DNA of 32,174 nt from Gp7-AA10 sp035636095 (GTDB lineage Bacteria; Acidobacteriota; Thermoanaerobaculia; Gp7-AA8): positions 1 through 32,174 of the forward strand of contig DASPZU010000020.1 in the NCBI GenBank assembly GCA_035636095.1, read 5' to 3'. Below are positions 1-7,692 of this stretch, in pieces. Position 1 is the stretch's first letter. Each line of letters starts with the position of its first letter. The translations under genes and the position numbers were made by a program. Below the pieces are notes generated by a model, which saw only the letters and a program-made list of their open reading frames with translations, was not told where the DNA came from and did not search any database.

Positions 1-218
1 TTGGCATCGATCCATGGCTCGAGAATGCGGCAAGAGAAGCCGACGCACGGGGCAATCGATCAGCAGAAGTTCTGCATGTGCTCGCGACGGCAGCCCTTTG
101 CGATCGGGAGTACGCCCGTGCGCATCATCTGTTCGAGGAAGCCGCGCGAAAAGGTGACAAAGACGCGCTGACGTTGGCGCACCTTGCGGCAGATCTCGAG
201 GAGGACGCGCGGTTCTAG
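1..218 (+). CDS. C-terminal fragment of a TPR-like protein (5' end outside window)
   Basis: The third forward frame is open from the first base to a TAG at 216-218 and gives about 71 residues. The fragment is rich in Ala, Leu, Arg and Glu and reads as paired amphipathic helices, including AEVLHVLATAALCDREYARA followed by HHLFEEAARKGDKDALTLAH, a typical TPR or Sel1-like spacing with the small-residue/aromatic pattern. The start and any N-terminal domain lie outside the window, so the role cannot be told. It converges on the glucosidase gene on the other strand, with only a palindromic repeat between the two stops. Confidence 0.6.
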   Translation, partial: GIDPWLENAAREADARGNRSAEVLHVLATAALCDREYARAHHLFEEAARKGDKDALTLAHLAADLEEDARF

Positions 219-281
219 GTCTCGAGGTCTCGCGGTGCTTCGCCCTACCGCGAGACCCCGCAACCGCGAGACCGCGCAACT
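219..281. repeat. Palindromic GC-rich repeat, family A, copy 1 (between convergent stops)
   Basis: This 63 bp spacer fills the gap between two convergent genes. It holds the 11-mer GGTCTCGCGGT at 226-236, its exact inverse complement at 247-257, and a second copy of the complement at 263-273. The first pair can form an 11 bp stem with a 10-base loop and could also end transcription, although no T run follows. A related element with the same core lies at 11519-11590 inside a coding region, so this is a repeat family rather than a one-off terminator. Confidence 0.75.
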
Positions 282-2981
282 TCAATCCCGCCACTCGTCG
301 ATCAGGCTCGCCACCAACGCGGTCCATCCCGTCTGATGCGAAGCGCCCAGGCCTTCGCCGGTGTCGCCGTTGAAGTATTCGTAGTAAAGGATCAGGTCCT
401 TCCAATGCGGATCGTGTGCGAAGAGCTCCGACTTGCGCGTTCCGCGCGGCCCGTAGATAGGACGGTAACCGGCCGAATCGGGTTCGAAGAGTTTGATGAG
501 GTGTTCCGCCACGTGCCGGGCGACTCCGCTCAGTGTCAGCATCTCGACTTCGCGATCTCCGCTGGGGGTGGTCACGTGCACGCTTTGGCCGAAGGCCTTC
601 TCGAGTTTCCGTAACGTCTCGATGATCAGAAAGTTGGTTGGGAACCAGACCGGGCCGCGCCAGTTGCTGTTGCCGCCCTTCAGTCTCTCGATCGCTTCCG
701 CCGGCTCGTAGCGCACCGAAGCATCGCCGAAGGTAAAGGGATGCTCCTGATGCCATTTGCTCAGGCTGCGCACTCCGTACGGCGATTGAAATTCGTTGGT
801 GTCGACGCTGCGCGCCAGCAGCGATTTGAGCTGTTGTTGATCCACGACCGCCAGCACGTGCGTGTCGTCGCCGTCGCAGTGGACGGTGGTGACGCAGCGG
901 TCGACGATGTCGCGTCGATGCTTGAGAAACCAGGCGAGATTTTCACGAAAAGTCGCGAACGGCTTGATCCACTTTTCCTCGAGTCTTTCGATGGCGTACA
1001 GCGGAATCAGTCCGACCAGCGATCGAACCCGAAATGGAACAGCCGATCCGTCGGGGAAACGCAGAAGGTCGTAGAAGAAACCGTCCTGCTCGTCCCACAG
1101 CGTGCGATCGCCGCGAATCATTTTCATGGCAGCGCCGATGTACACGTAGTGCTCGAAAAATTTTGTGGCCAGCCCTTCGTAAACCACATTCTCTTTGGCC
1201 AGCTCGAGGGAGATGCGCATCATGACCAGACAGAACATGCCCATCCAGCCGGTGGCGTCGCTCTGCTCGAGGCTGGCGCCGCCAGGGAGCCGCTCGCTGC
1301 GATCGAAGACCGCGATGTTGTCGAGTCCCAGGAAACCGCCTTCGAAGACGTTGTTGCCCTCGCTGTCGACTTTGTTCACCCACCACGTGAAATTGAGCAT
1401 CAGCTTGTGAAAGCACTTCTCGAGAAAATCGCGATCAGCCACGCCGTTCCGGATGCGGTCCATGTTGTAGACGCGCCAGACCGCCCAGGCGTGGACGGGC
1501 GGATTGAGATCGGAAAACTCCCATTCGTAAGCCGGAATCTGGCCGTTCGGATGCTGGAACTGCTCGAACAGCATCAGCCAGAGCTGGTCTTTCGCGAAAC
1601 GCGCATCGATCAGCGCCAGGACGACCGCCTGGAACGCGAGGTCCCAGGCCGCGAACCACGGATACTCCCATTTGTCGGGCATCGACAGAATGCGCATGGA
1701 GTTGAGATGCCGCCAGTGTCGATTGCGGCCGAATTGCCGATTGTTAGGCGGCGGCAGATGCGGATCGTCGCCTTCCAGCCACTGGTCGACGTCGAACAGA
1801 TAGCTTTGCTTCGACCACAACAGACCCGCAAACGCCTGGCGCTGGATCCTCCGCTCCTCGGCCGACGCTTTTTCGGGATGGATGGTGGCGTAGAACGCAT
1901 CGGCTTCTTTGCGGCGCTCGAGAAAGACCCCGTCCCTCTCCCCGCTAGCGGGGAGAGGGTGGCTCGAAGAGCCGGGTGAGGGGTCGGCGGCCGGCGTCAA
2001 ACGCATGTGCATCACGTGCGACTGTCCCGGATCGATCTCGACGCGCAGCCATGCGCATGCCTTTGTTCCGAATTTCTCCGGATTCACGGCATCGCGTTCG
2101 CCGTTGACGATATGGCGATGAAAGGCGTCCTTGGTGAACGCGCTCTTCGACGTGTTCCACGGACCGAATACACGCGGGGCATTGGTCTCGTTGTCTGTGA
2201 AAAGCAGTTGCGCTTCCGGAGGCAGCTCCAGGCGGTGGGGACCGAGTCGGGTGTCGGCCAGCAGACCTGGCAGCGGCGGAGCGGGGGCGTCGTCAGCGAG
2301 AAGTCCGCCATCCGTCGCGCGGATCACCGGCGTGGCCACCCTCGCGCCGTTCCACGCCCATGTGTTGCGAAACCATAGATGCGGGATCAGGTGCAGCGGC
2401 GCGCGTTCGGGACCGCGGTTGTGCGCCGTGATGCGAAAGAGAACGGCATCCTCTGTCTCCTTCGCGATGTCGACGAAGACGTCGAAATAGCGGCCATCGT
2501 CGAAGACGCCGGTATCGATGAGCTCGAACTCCGGATCGACCGTACTGCGCCGGCGGTTTTCTTCGACCAGTTGTGTGTACGGAAAGGGGCGCTGCGGATA
2601 TTTGTACAGCATGCGCTGATAGGCATGGCTCGGCACGGCATCGAGGTAGAAATAGCACTCCTTCACGTCCTCGCCATGATTGCCTTCGCTGGGGACGACT
2701 CCGAAATAACGCTCCTTCAGAATCGGATCGCGTTCGTTCCACAATGCCAGTGACCAGCACAGAATCTGGTAGCGATCGCAAAATCCAGCGATGCCGTCCT
2801 CGCCCCAGCGATAGGCCTTCGATCTCGCCAGATCGTGCGGCAGAAAGGCCCATGCATCGCCGTTGGCGCTATAGTCCTCACGGACCGTCGCCCAGGCGCG
2901 ATCGGAGAGGTAGGGACCCCACTTGTGCCAGCGCGCTCGCTCGTGCGCGTCGCCGGACAGGCGCTGTTTTTCTGCGTTCAT
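282..2981 (-). CDS. GH63 / MGH1-type glucosidase (large cytosolic glycoside hydrolase)
   Basis: The product is about 899 residues with no signal peptide. It matches the bacterial GH63 family of large glucosidases (YgjK-like), with an N-terminal beta-sandwich and a C-terminal alpha/alpha toroid. In the toroid, the stretch YPWFAAWDLAFQAVVLA carries the likely general acid Asp. NSNWRGPVWFPTNFLIIE and, near the end, GEGLGASHQTGWTALVASLI are the other family signatures. The family hydrolyses alpha-glucosidic bonds; the exact sugar is not readable here. I chose ATG 2981; a TTG at 2996 in frame is possible, and neither has a clear ribosome site. Oddity: residues about 333-350, in the linker between the two domains, are encoded by a palindromic repeat (see 1934-1983). 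The gene is divergent from the DHH phosphoesterase with a 39 bp gap. Confidence 0.85.
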   Translation of the reverse strand: MNAEKQRLSGDAHERARWHKWGPYLSDRAWATVREDYSANGDAWAFLPHDLARSKAYRWGEDGIAGFCDRYQILCWSLALWNERDPILKERYFGVVPSEGNHGEDVKECYFYLDAVPSHAYQRMLYKYPQRPFPYTQLVEENRRRSTVDPEFELIDTGVFDDGRYFDVFVDIAKETEDAVLFRITAHNRGPERAPLHLIPHLWFRNTWAWNGARVATPVIRATDGGLLADDAPAPPLPGLLADTRLGPHRLELPPEAQLLFTDNETNAPRVFGPWNTSKSAFTKDAFHRHIVNGERDAVNPEKFGTKACAWLRVEIDPGQSHVMHMRLTPAADPSPGSSSHPLPASGERDGVFLERRKEADAFYATIHPEKASAEERRIQRQAFAGLLWSKQSYLFDVDQWLEGDDPHLPPPNNRQFGRNRHWRHLNSMRILSMPDKWEYPWFAAWDLAFQAVVLALIDARFAKDQLWLMLFEQFQHPNGQIPAYEWEFSDLNPPVHAWAVWRVYNMDRIRNGVADRDFLEKCFHKLMLNFTWWVNKVDSEGNNVFEGGFLGLDNIAVFDRSERLPGGASLEQSDATGWMGMFCLVMMRISLELAKENVVYEGLATKFFEHYVYIGAAMKMIRGDRTLWDEQDGFFYDLLRFPDGSAVPFRVRSLVGLIPLYAIERLEEKWIKPFATFRENLAWFLKHRRDIVDRCVTTVHCDGDDTHVLAVVDQQQLKSLLARSVDTNEFQSPYGVRSLSKWHQEHPFTFGDASVRYEPAEAIERLKGGNSNWRGPVWFPTNFLIIETLRKLEKAFGQSVHVTTPSGDREVEMLTLSGVARHVAEHLIKLFEPDSAGYRPIYGPRGTRKSELFAHDPHWKDLILYYEYFNGDTGEGLGASHQTGWTALVASLIDEWRD
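1934..1983. repeat. Palindromic repeat, family B, in frame inside the glucosidase gene
   Basis: Bases 1934-1959 are a perfect 26 bp palindrome centred on CTAG, with arms CCCTCTCCCCGCT. It is followed by a second small stem GGCTC-GAA-GAGCC at 1961-1973 and a GGGTGAGGGG tail. Read on the minus strand it encodes the low-complexity peptide SSSHPLPASGERDG without breaking the frame. Repeats with this CCCTCTCCCC/GGGGAGAGGG core are, from memory, common dispersed elements in several proteobacterial genomes. Only one copy occurs in this window. Confidence 0.8.
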
Positions 2982-3020
2982 CTGGACCGACGCCAAATGT
3001 TAAGGTAAAAACGGCAATAT

Positions 3021-3926
3021 ATGCGGCTCGTCACGCGCGGCGACATGGATGGGTTGACCAGCGCGGTCATCATCAGCCTGATGGAACCGATCGGTGAGAT
3101 CCTGCTCGTCCATCCCCAGGACATCACCGACAAGAAGGTCCCCATCCGCCCCGACGATATCCTCGCCAACGTTCCGTATGACCCCAGATGCGGCATGTGG
3201 TTCGACCATCATCTGCTCACCGAGAGCAACGAGAAGCCGCCCGCGAGCTTCAAGGGTCGATATCGCATCGCGCCTTCGGCAGCGCGGCTGGTGTACGAGT
3301 ACTACCTCGAAAAGAATCCCAAGGACCCCAAACTTCTGCGCCTTGAGACGCTGGTCGACGAGACCGATCGCCTCGATGCCGCACAACTCACTCGCGACGA
3401 CGTCGAGCACCCGCGCGACTACATCCTCCTCGGATACACCATCGACGGCCGCACCGGGCTCGGTCCGTTCGAGGGCTATTTCAACCGGCTGATCGAATGG
3501 CTGAAGACGATGTCGATCGAGGAGGTCTTGAAGCAGCCGGAAGTGAAGGAACGCGTCGAGCGCATCCGCCGCGAGCAGGAAGAGTTCAAGAGGTTGCTGC
3601 AGCGCAACAGCTTCCAGCTGAACAATGTGGTGGTGACCGACCTGCGCGAAATCGAGCGCCTTCCCGCCGGCAACCGATTCCTCATCTACACCCTCTTTCC
3701 CGACACCAACGTTTCGCTGCGCGTGCACTGGGGGCCGGCGCACGCCAGCGTGATCGCGGCCGTCGGGCACAGCATCTTCAACCGGACGTGCAAGACATCC
3801 GTGGGCGATTTGATGTCGCGCTACGGCGGGGGAGGGCATCAGGGCGCAGGCACGTGCGTGCTTCCGCTGGAAAAAGCGGCCGACGCCATCGACGAGATTC
3901 TCTTCGAGTTGCAAGCGAACGGCTAA
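3021..3926 (+). CDS. DHH/DHHA1 family phosphoesterase (exopolyphosphatase-like)
   Basis: This is a 301-residue cytosolic protein. The N-terminus MRLVTRGDMDGLTSAV has the DxD metal motif (D8, D10), and WFDHHLL around residue 62 is the DHH motif. The C-terminal YGGGGHQGAGTC at about 268-279 is the DHHA1 substrate-binding loop. Members hydrolyse phosphodiester or phosphoanhydride bonds (nanoRNA, cyclic dinucleotides or polyphosphate) with Mn2+. The MRLVTR-D-DG start resembles proteins annotated as exopolyphosphatase-related, but the substrate cannot be told from sequence. ATG 3021 is fixed because the metal motif begins eight residues later. A MITE-like element begins one base after the TAA. Confidence 0.88.
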   Translation: MRLVTRGDMDGLTSAVIISLMEPIGEILLVHPQDITDKKVPIRPDDILANVPYDPRCGMWFDHHLLTESNEKPPASFKGRYRIAPSAARLVYEYYLEKNPKDPKLLRLETLVDETDRLDAAQLTRDDVEHPRDYILLGYTIDGRTGLGPFEGYFNRLIEWLKTMSIEEVLKQPEVKERVERIRREQEEFKRLLQRNSFQLNNVVVTDLREIERLPAGNRFLIYTLFPDTNVSLRVHWGPAHASVIAAVGHSIFNRTCKTSVGDLMSRYGGGGHQGAGTCVLPLEKAADAIDEILFELQANG

Positions 3927-4127
3927 TGGGGTCAGGTCTTTGATTCTCGCTTCTCTCTACATCGCGGAGACACGACAAAAAAGGAAAAAGTTGTTGCCGC
4001 TTGTGGTGATCGCGACGCCCAAAACGACAGTCGAAGGACGTTAGGTGCCGGCTTTTGGAGTCTTTTCTTCCCTTTTCGTCCCTTCTACATCGCGTAGAGC
4101 GAAGAGAGAATCAAAGACCTGACCCCA
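3927..4127. mobile_element. 201 bp MITE-like element with long terminal inverted repeats
   Basis: The left end, starting TGGGGTCAGGTCTTTGATTC, and the right end (inverted, finishing at 4127) are identical over 22 bp. They stay alike to about 34 bp with two mismatches, giving arms at 3927-3960 and 4094-4127. The 130 bp core is A/G-rich with inverse-complementary purine and pyrimidine tracts and has no credible gene. It occupies the whole gap between two convergent stops: it starts right after the TAA of the DHH gene and ends three bases before the TAG of the thioesterase gene. From memory, TGGGGTCAGGTCT ends are frequent around REP-associated Y1 transposases, so mobilisation in trans is a fair guess. 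No target-site duplication is visible. Confidence 0.8.
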
Positions 4128-4130
4128 TCC

Positions 4131-4589
4131 CTACCACCGGTGATACGCCGGGTGCCCCTCACGAACGGCGACGAACGTGCCCCGACACGTAGCCGTGACG
4201 CTGCCGTTGGCTTCCAGGGTCGCCTCGATGACCGCTCGATCCTCTGACGACTCGACGACGTGCGCACGCAATTGCAGCGGCACGTCCATCGGCGTGGGAC
4301 GTTTGAGATGGACGTGAAAATCGGCGGTCACGGTGCACGGCGGAGTGGTCGCACCCGATTTCTCCATCAGGTGCATGGCCGCCGTCCAGTTGCTGTGACA
4401 GTCGAGGATTGCACCGCAGATGCCGCCATTGAGGATGCCTTCGAAGGCGAGATGATGCGGCTGGGGTCTCCACTGGCACACCATCGCGTCTCCCTCGGCA
4501 AAGCTTCGGATGCGGAGCCCTTCATCGTTGGCGGGACCGCAGCCGAAGCAGCGATTATTGGGCGCGTAGGTTTCCTGGACGCTTTTCAT
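4131..4589 (-). CDS. PaaI-like hotdog thioesterase
   Basis: The 152-residue product begins MKSVQETYAPNNRCFGCGPAN, then has FEGILNGGICGAILDCHSNW (the hotdog HxxxxNGG-type active-site helix region with a conserved Gly and Asp) and ends with the long beta strands of a hotdog fold. The CFGCG segment near residue 16 is typical of the thioesterase subgroup that also starts with N-C-F-G-C-G. The expected role is hydrolysis of an acyl-CoA, perhaps aromatic or medium chain, as a cytosolic tetramer. ATG 4589 is preferred over an upstream start at 4628, because 4628 would read into the divergent gene whose ATG is at 4603. Only 13 bp separate the two divergent ATGs. Confidence 0.82.
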   Translation of the reverse strand: MKSVQETYAPNNRCFGCGPANDEGLRIRSFAEGDAMVCQWRPQPHHLAFEGILNGGICGAILDCHSNWTAAMHLMEKSGATTPPCTVTADFHVHLKRPTPMDVPLQLRAHVVESSEDRAVIEATLEANGSVTATCRGTFVAVREGHPAYHRW

Positions 4590-4602
4590 CGATAATTTTC
4601 CG

Positions 4603-4953
4603 ATGCCATCGCGATCGCTCCTCGCCATTATCCTGGCAATCGGGATTGCATGGCAGGCCTACGCCATCAGCGTCGCCATGCGCTTCGGTCCTCCGCTGAA
4701 CAACTTCATGATCGGTCTCGGGATGCAGCCGAATCCGATCACGCGCGCGTTCATTGCGACCTATCTGTGGTGGTTCCTCATCCCGTTGGTCTGCCTTTTG
4801 TTCAGCATCGACATCGTTCGACGGAAAAGTCCGCCCGCCTTCTACGCCGCGACAGTCGTGGTCGCGACTCTATCGGGAGGATTCGTGTTGCAGGCGTGGA
4901 CGAATGAAGCGTGGCTGACGCCGCTGATCCATCTCATGCAAGCGGTCCGATGA
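4603..4953 (+). CDS. Small three-helix membrane protein of unknown function
   Basis: The 116-residue product has hydrophobic segments at about 5-25 (also possible as an uncleaved signal anchor), 49-70 and 80-98, joined by a short basic loop DIVRRKSPP. I recognise no family. Its stop overlaps the ATG of the YfhO-like gene (ATGA at 4950-4953), so the two are almost certainly co-translated, and this protein may assist or regulate that membrane protein. The start lies only 13 bp from the divergent thioesterase start, which leaves little room for a normal promoter; a later start is possible. Confidence 0.6.
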   Translation: MPSRSLLAIILAIGIAWQAYAISVAMRFGPPLNNFMIGLGMQPNPITRAFIATYLWWFLIPLVCLLFSIDIVRRKSPPAFYAATVVVATLSGGFVLQAWTNEAWLTPLIHLMQAVR

Positions 4954-7181
4954 AGCGGCTGCTCGTCGCGATCGTGACCGTCGTTTTCAGCGACGTTCTC
5001 TTCCTCGGCCGTGCGTTCTATTTTCGCGACATCACCCGTTTCTACTATCCGCTTCGAAAGCTGCTGAGCACCATCGTGCTCACGGGCGAGTTTCCGTCGT
5101 GGAACCCGCTTTGGGCAGCCGGGCAGCCACTGGCGGCGAATCCCAATTACGGCGTGTTCTATCCGCCGCAATGGCTGATTTTTCTGCCTGGATTCGATTT
5201 CTGGTTTCGATTTTTGATGGTGCTGCACGTCGGAATCGCGGCTGTCGGCGCGTATCTTCTCCTCCGCTGCTGGACGCGAACCGAAGCCGCGCTTTTCGGC
5301 GCGATCGTGTTTGCCCTCGGTGGCCTGACGCTCTCGCTGATCAACCTTCCGCCTTTCTTGTATTGCCTGGCCTGGCTGCCCTGGATCGCGTTGGCGATCG
5401 AGCGACGGCGATTTGCGGTGGCCGCTTTTCTTCTTGCACTGTCGATCGTCGGTGGGGAGCCCGTGACCATCGCGCAAGTCTGTGTGCTCATCAGCGCCTT
5501 CGCGCTGATCCGCAAAGTGTCGTGGCATCGCGTCGTCTTTGTCGTTGCTCTCGGGACTCTGGCGGCGAGCGTACAACTTCTCCCGGCCATCGATCTCCTT
5601 CGCGACTCGGTGAGAAGCCGAGGATTTCCGTTCGGGTTGGTGGGGCAGTGGAGCACTCCGCCGGCACGCTTCGTCGATCTTTTCATCCCCCAATTCAGCG
5701 GCGCGGCTGCTGAACATTTTCGACTGTATTGGGGGACGGCGAAGTATGGATGGCTCGATCCGTTTTTCGTCGGCATCTACTTCGGACTGATTCCGATCGC
5801 GCTGGCCCTTGCGGGATTGACGGTCCGCCTGCCGGGATGGCGGTGGGTGACGGCCGCGATGACCGCCGGCGTCATACTTTCTGTGGGGAGCCATACTCCG
5901 ATCCTGCGGCTGCTGTACTCGGTCAGGCTCTTCTCGTCATTTCGCTATCCCGAAAAATTTCTCGTCCTCGTCCTCGTTCCATTGATGTTTTTCTCGGCCA
6001 TCGCCTTCGATCGCGCCGACGGCCGCATCGTTCGTCGTGCACTCGTGATCTGTGTCGTCACGGTCATCGCGTGCGCGCTTCTTCTCGGCGCATCGTTTCA
6101 TCCTGCTTACGCTTCGCGATTCGTCGCGGTGTGGGGCATAGCCATCCATCCGCTGGCCGCGGAAATGGTGCGCGCTTCACGGTCGGTTTGGATGGTGGCG
6201 CTCATTCGATCGGCTGTCGCCGGGGCCGCTGTGCTTCTGATGCGACGACGGCCTTCGATCGCGATCCTGGTGGTGGCCCTCGACCTTGGGTACGAACGCC
6301 TGTCGATCGCAGAAACGATCGGTGGAGATTTTTTTCGAACGGCGCCGGCCGCCGCGCAGAAGATCGATGGCCGCGTTCGCGTTTTCCATCAGGCCGATTG
6401 GTACGGCGCGACGTTCACGGCGCGACGTTACCTCGATCTGCCCGAGATGTACTGGGTCTTGCGGAATGGTCTCTATCCGATGGCCGGCGCGGTGTGGAAC
6501 GTTCCGGTGGCCATGAATCGCGACATCGACGAGAGCTTTCTCACGCCCGCAACCGATTTCAATGCTGCCCTCATCGAGCTGCGCCGCCGCAATGCGCCGC
6601 GATGGTTCGAGCCCCTGATGGCGATGTCGGGCGCCGGCTATCGCGCGATGTATCTACCCTTCCACCGCACCGGCGATCCGAAAACTATCGATCCGATCAT
6701 CTTCGTTCCGCAGCGAACGAATCCGGTCTTCTACTTTGCCGATCCGATTCCCTGCCGCTCGCTGGCAGAGTTCATCGATGGCGTTCCCAATGTGTCGATG
6801 CGCGCCGCTTTCGCCGATATCCCGCCATTTACGCCGGCCGCGGCGACCGTGATTGCGACGCGGCAGCGATCGCATTCTGCAGAAGTGAATGTCGATGCGA
6901 CCGGTAAGGCACTGCTGGTCGTCAGCATCACGCGTCACAAATACTGGCGGGCGACCATCGATGGGCGCGACGCACAGCTCATCCCCATCAATATTCAATA
7001 TCAGGGCGTGATGGTTCCGGCCGGACGGCACACCATCCGGATGACGTATCGCAATCCGCTTTTCATCTACGGCGGCGCGATTTCTGTGGCGTCACTCGGC
7101 TTGCTTTTCGTGATGATGCTTCGCGAACGCAATCGCGTCGAGGAAAAAGTCGTGGAAGCGCCTCTCGAGCTCGCGGCGTGA
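4950..7181 (+). CDS. YfhO-like polytopic membrane protein
   Basis: The product has about 743 residues with roughly a dozen hydrophobic segments and a large extracytoplasmic C-terminal part. The start region FYFRDITRFYYPLRKLL, then SWNPLWAAGQPLAANPNYGV with FYPPQWLIF, is the first-loop signature of the YfhO family (GT-C fold, thought to move sugars or decorate wall polymers with lipid-linked donors). The C-terminal strands HKYWRATIDGRDAQLIPI and GVMVPAGRHTIRMTY match the family's terminal beta domain. ATG 4950 overlaps the preceding stop; a start further upstream would run inside the small membrane protein gene. The last 90 bp overlap the 3' end of the convergent ACP phosphodiesterase-like gene. 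The actual donor and acceptor are unknown. Confidence 0.82.
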   Translation: MKRLLVAIVTVVFSDVLFLGRAFYFRDITRFYYPLRKLLSTIVLTGEFPSWNPLWAAGQPLAANPNYGVFYPPQWLIFLPGFDFWFRFLMVLHVGIAAVGAYLLLRCWTRTEAALFGAIVFALGGLTLSLINLPPFLYCLAWLPWIALAIERRRFAVAAFLLALSIVGGEPVTIAQVCVLISAFALIRKVSWHRVVFVVALGTLAASVQLLPAIDLLRDSVRSRGFPFGLVGQWSTPPARFVDLFIPQFSGAAAEHFRLYWGTAKYGWLDPFFVGIYFGLIPIALALAGLTVRLPGWRWVTAAMTAGVILSVGSHTPILRLLYSVRLFSSFRYPEKFLVLVLVPLMFFSAIAFDRADGRIVRRALVICVVTVIACALLLGASFHPAYASRFVAVWGIAIHPLAAEMVRASRSVWMVALIRSAVAGAAVLLMRRRPSIAILVVALDLGYERLSIAETIGGDFFRTAPAAAQKIDGRVRVFHQADWYGATFTARRYLDLPEMYWVLRNGLYPMAGAVWNVPVAMNRDIDESFLTPATDFNAALIELRRRNAPRWFEPLMAMSGAGYRAMYLPFHRTGDPKTIDPIIFVPQRTNPVFYFADPIPCRSLAEFIDGVPNVSMRAAFADIPPFTPAAATVIATRQRSHSAEVNVDATGKALLVVSITRHKYWRATIDGRDAQLIPINIQYQGVMVPAGRHTIRMTYRNPLFIYGGAISVASLGLLFVMMLRERNRVEEKVVEAPLELAA

Positions 7182-7670
7182 GTCGACGAGATGATGTGTG
7201 GCACGCTCCAGGTGCGGCCTTCTCGAGAGGCGGCGCGAAAGATTCGTCAGCGCGATACGAATGCCGTCGATTTCTCGGTAGGACAACAGCCAGGAACCGA
7301 TGTACGGATACACCAGGGCAAGCCGGCCGGGTAACGGATGGCCATCCATCGTGGCGAAGACGCGAGCGACAAAATCATTCAACCCCTCGGTTGAATATCG
7401 CGACCAATCCGCCGCCAGGAAATGATCGAAGAAAACGTCGGCGATCACGCGCGCGTAGTGGCCGTGCTCGGGAATCAGAACCCGCCGGAAAGCGCCGGCG
7501 GCCGGATGCGTGTCGGTGAACACATCGATCGCGCGGTGCTGACGGATCCCCTCGCGGATGCCGGGCGTGAATTGATCGCGAAGCGGGCCTTTCACGAAAT
7601 CGCCGGCAAGATTTCCGATCAGCGATTCGGCCGTGGGGCCGGCGAGAAAGAGATGGGCGAGGTGGTTCAC
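7092..7670 (-). CDS. Acyl carrier protein phosphodiesterase-like (DUF479/AcpH)
   Basis: The 192-residue product starts (as GTG) VNHLAHLFLAGPTAESLIGN, which aligns with the usual MN(F/Y)LAHL start of AcpH proteins. LAGDFVKG, RQHRAIDVFTDTHP, DVFFDHFLA and SWLLSYREIDGI are the HD-like metal-binding segments of the family. AcpH removes the 4'-phosphopantetheine arm from acyl carrier protein. An ATG at 7694 in frame would add eight residues and share the bases CATG with the start of the divergent aminopeptidase gene; family alignment favours 7670. No convincing ribosome site precedes either start. The 3' end overlaps the YfhO-like gene by 90 bp. Confidence 0.82.
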   Translation of the reverse strand: MNHLAHLFLAGPTAESLIGNLAGDFVKGPLRDQFTPGIREGIRQHRAIDVFTDTHPAAGAFRRVLIPEHGHYARVIADVFFDHFLAADWSRYSTEGLNDFVARVFATMDGHPLPGRLALVYPYIGSWLLSYREIDGIRIALTNLSRRLSRRPHLERATHHLVDSRRELERRFHDFFLDAIAFAKHHHEKQAE

Positions 7671-7692
7671 GTAAGTCGATAAGATACGCGCC

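Noticed and set aside
741..1979. A 412-codon plus-strand frame across the glucosidase
   Set aside because: The minus-strand frame has GH63 motifs; the plus frame has no recognisable domain and no ribosome site.
4950..7181. Classical glycosyltransferase (GT39/PMT) identity for the large membrane protein
   Set aside because: The first-loop and terminal motifs fit YfhO better; no PMT-type catalytic Asp pair could be assigned.
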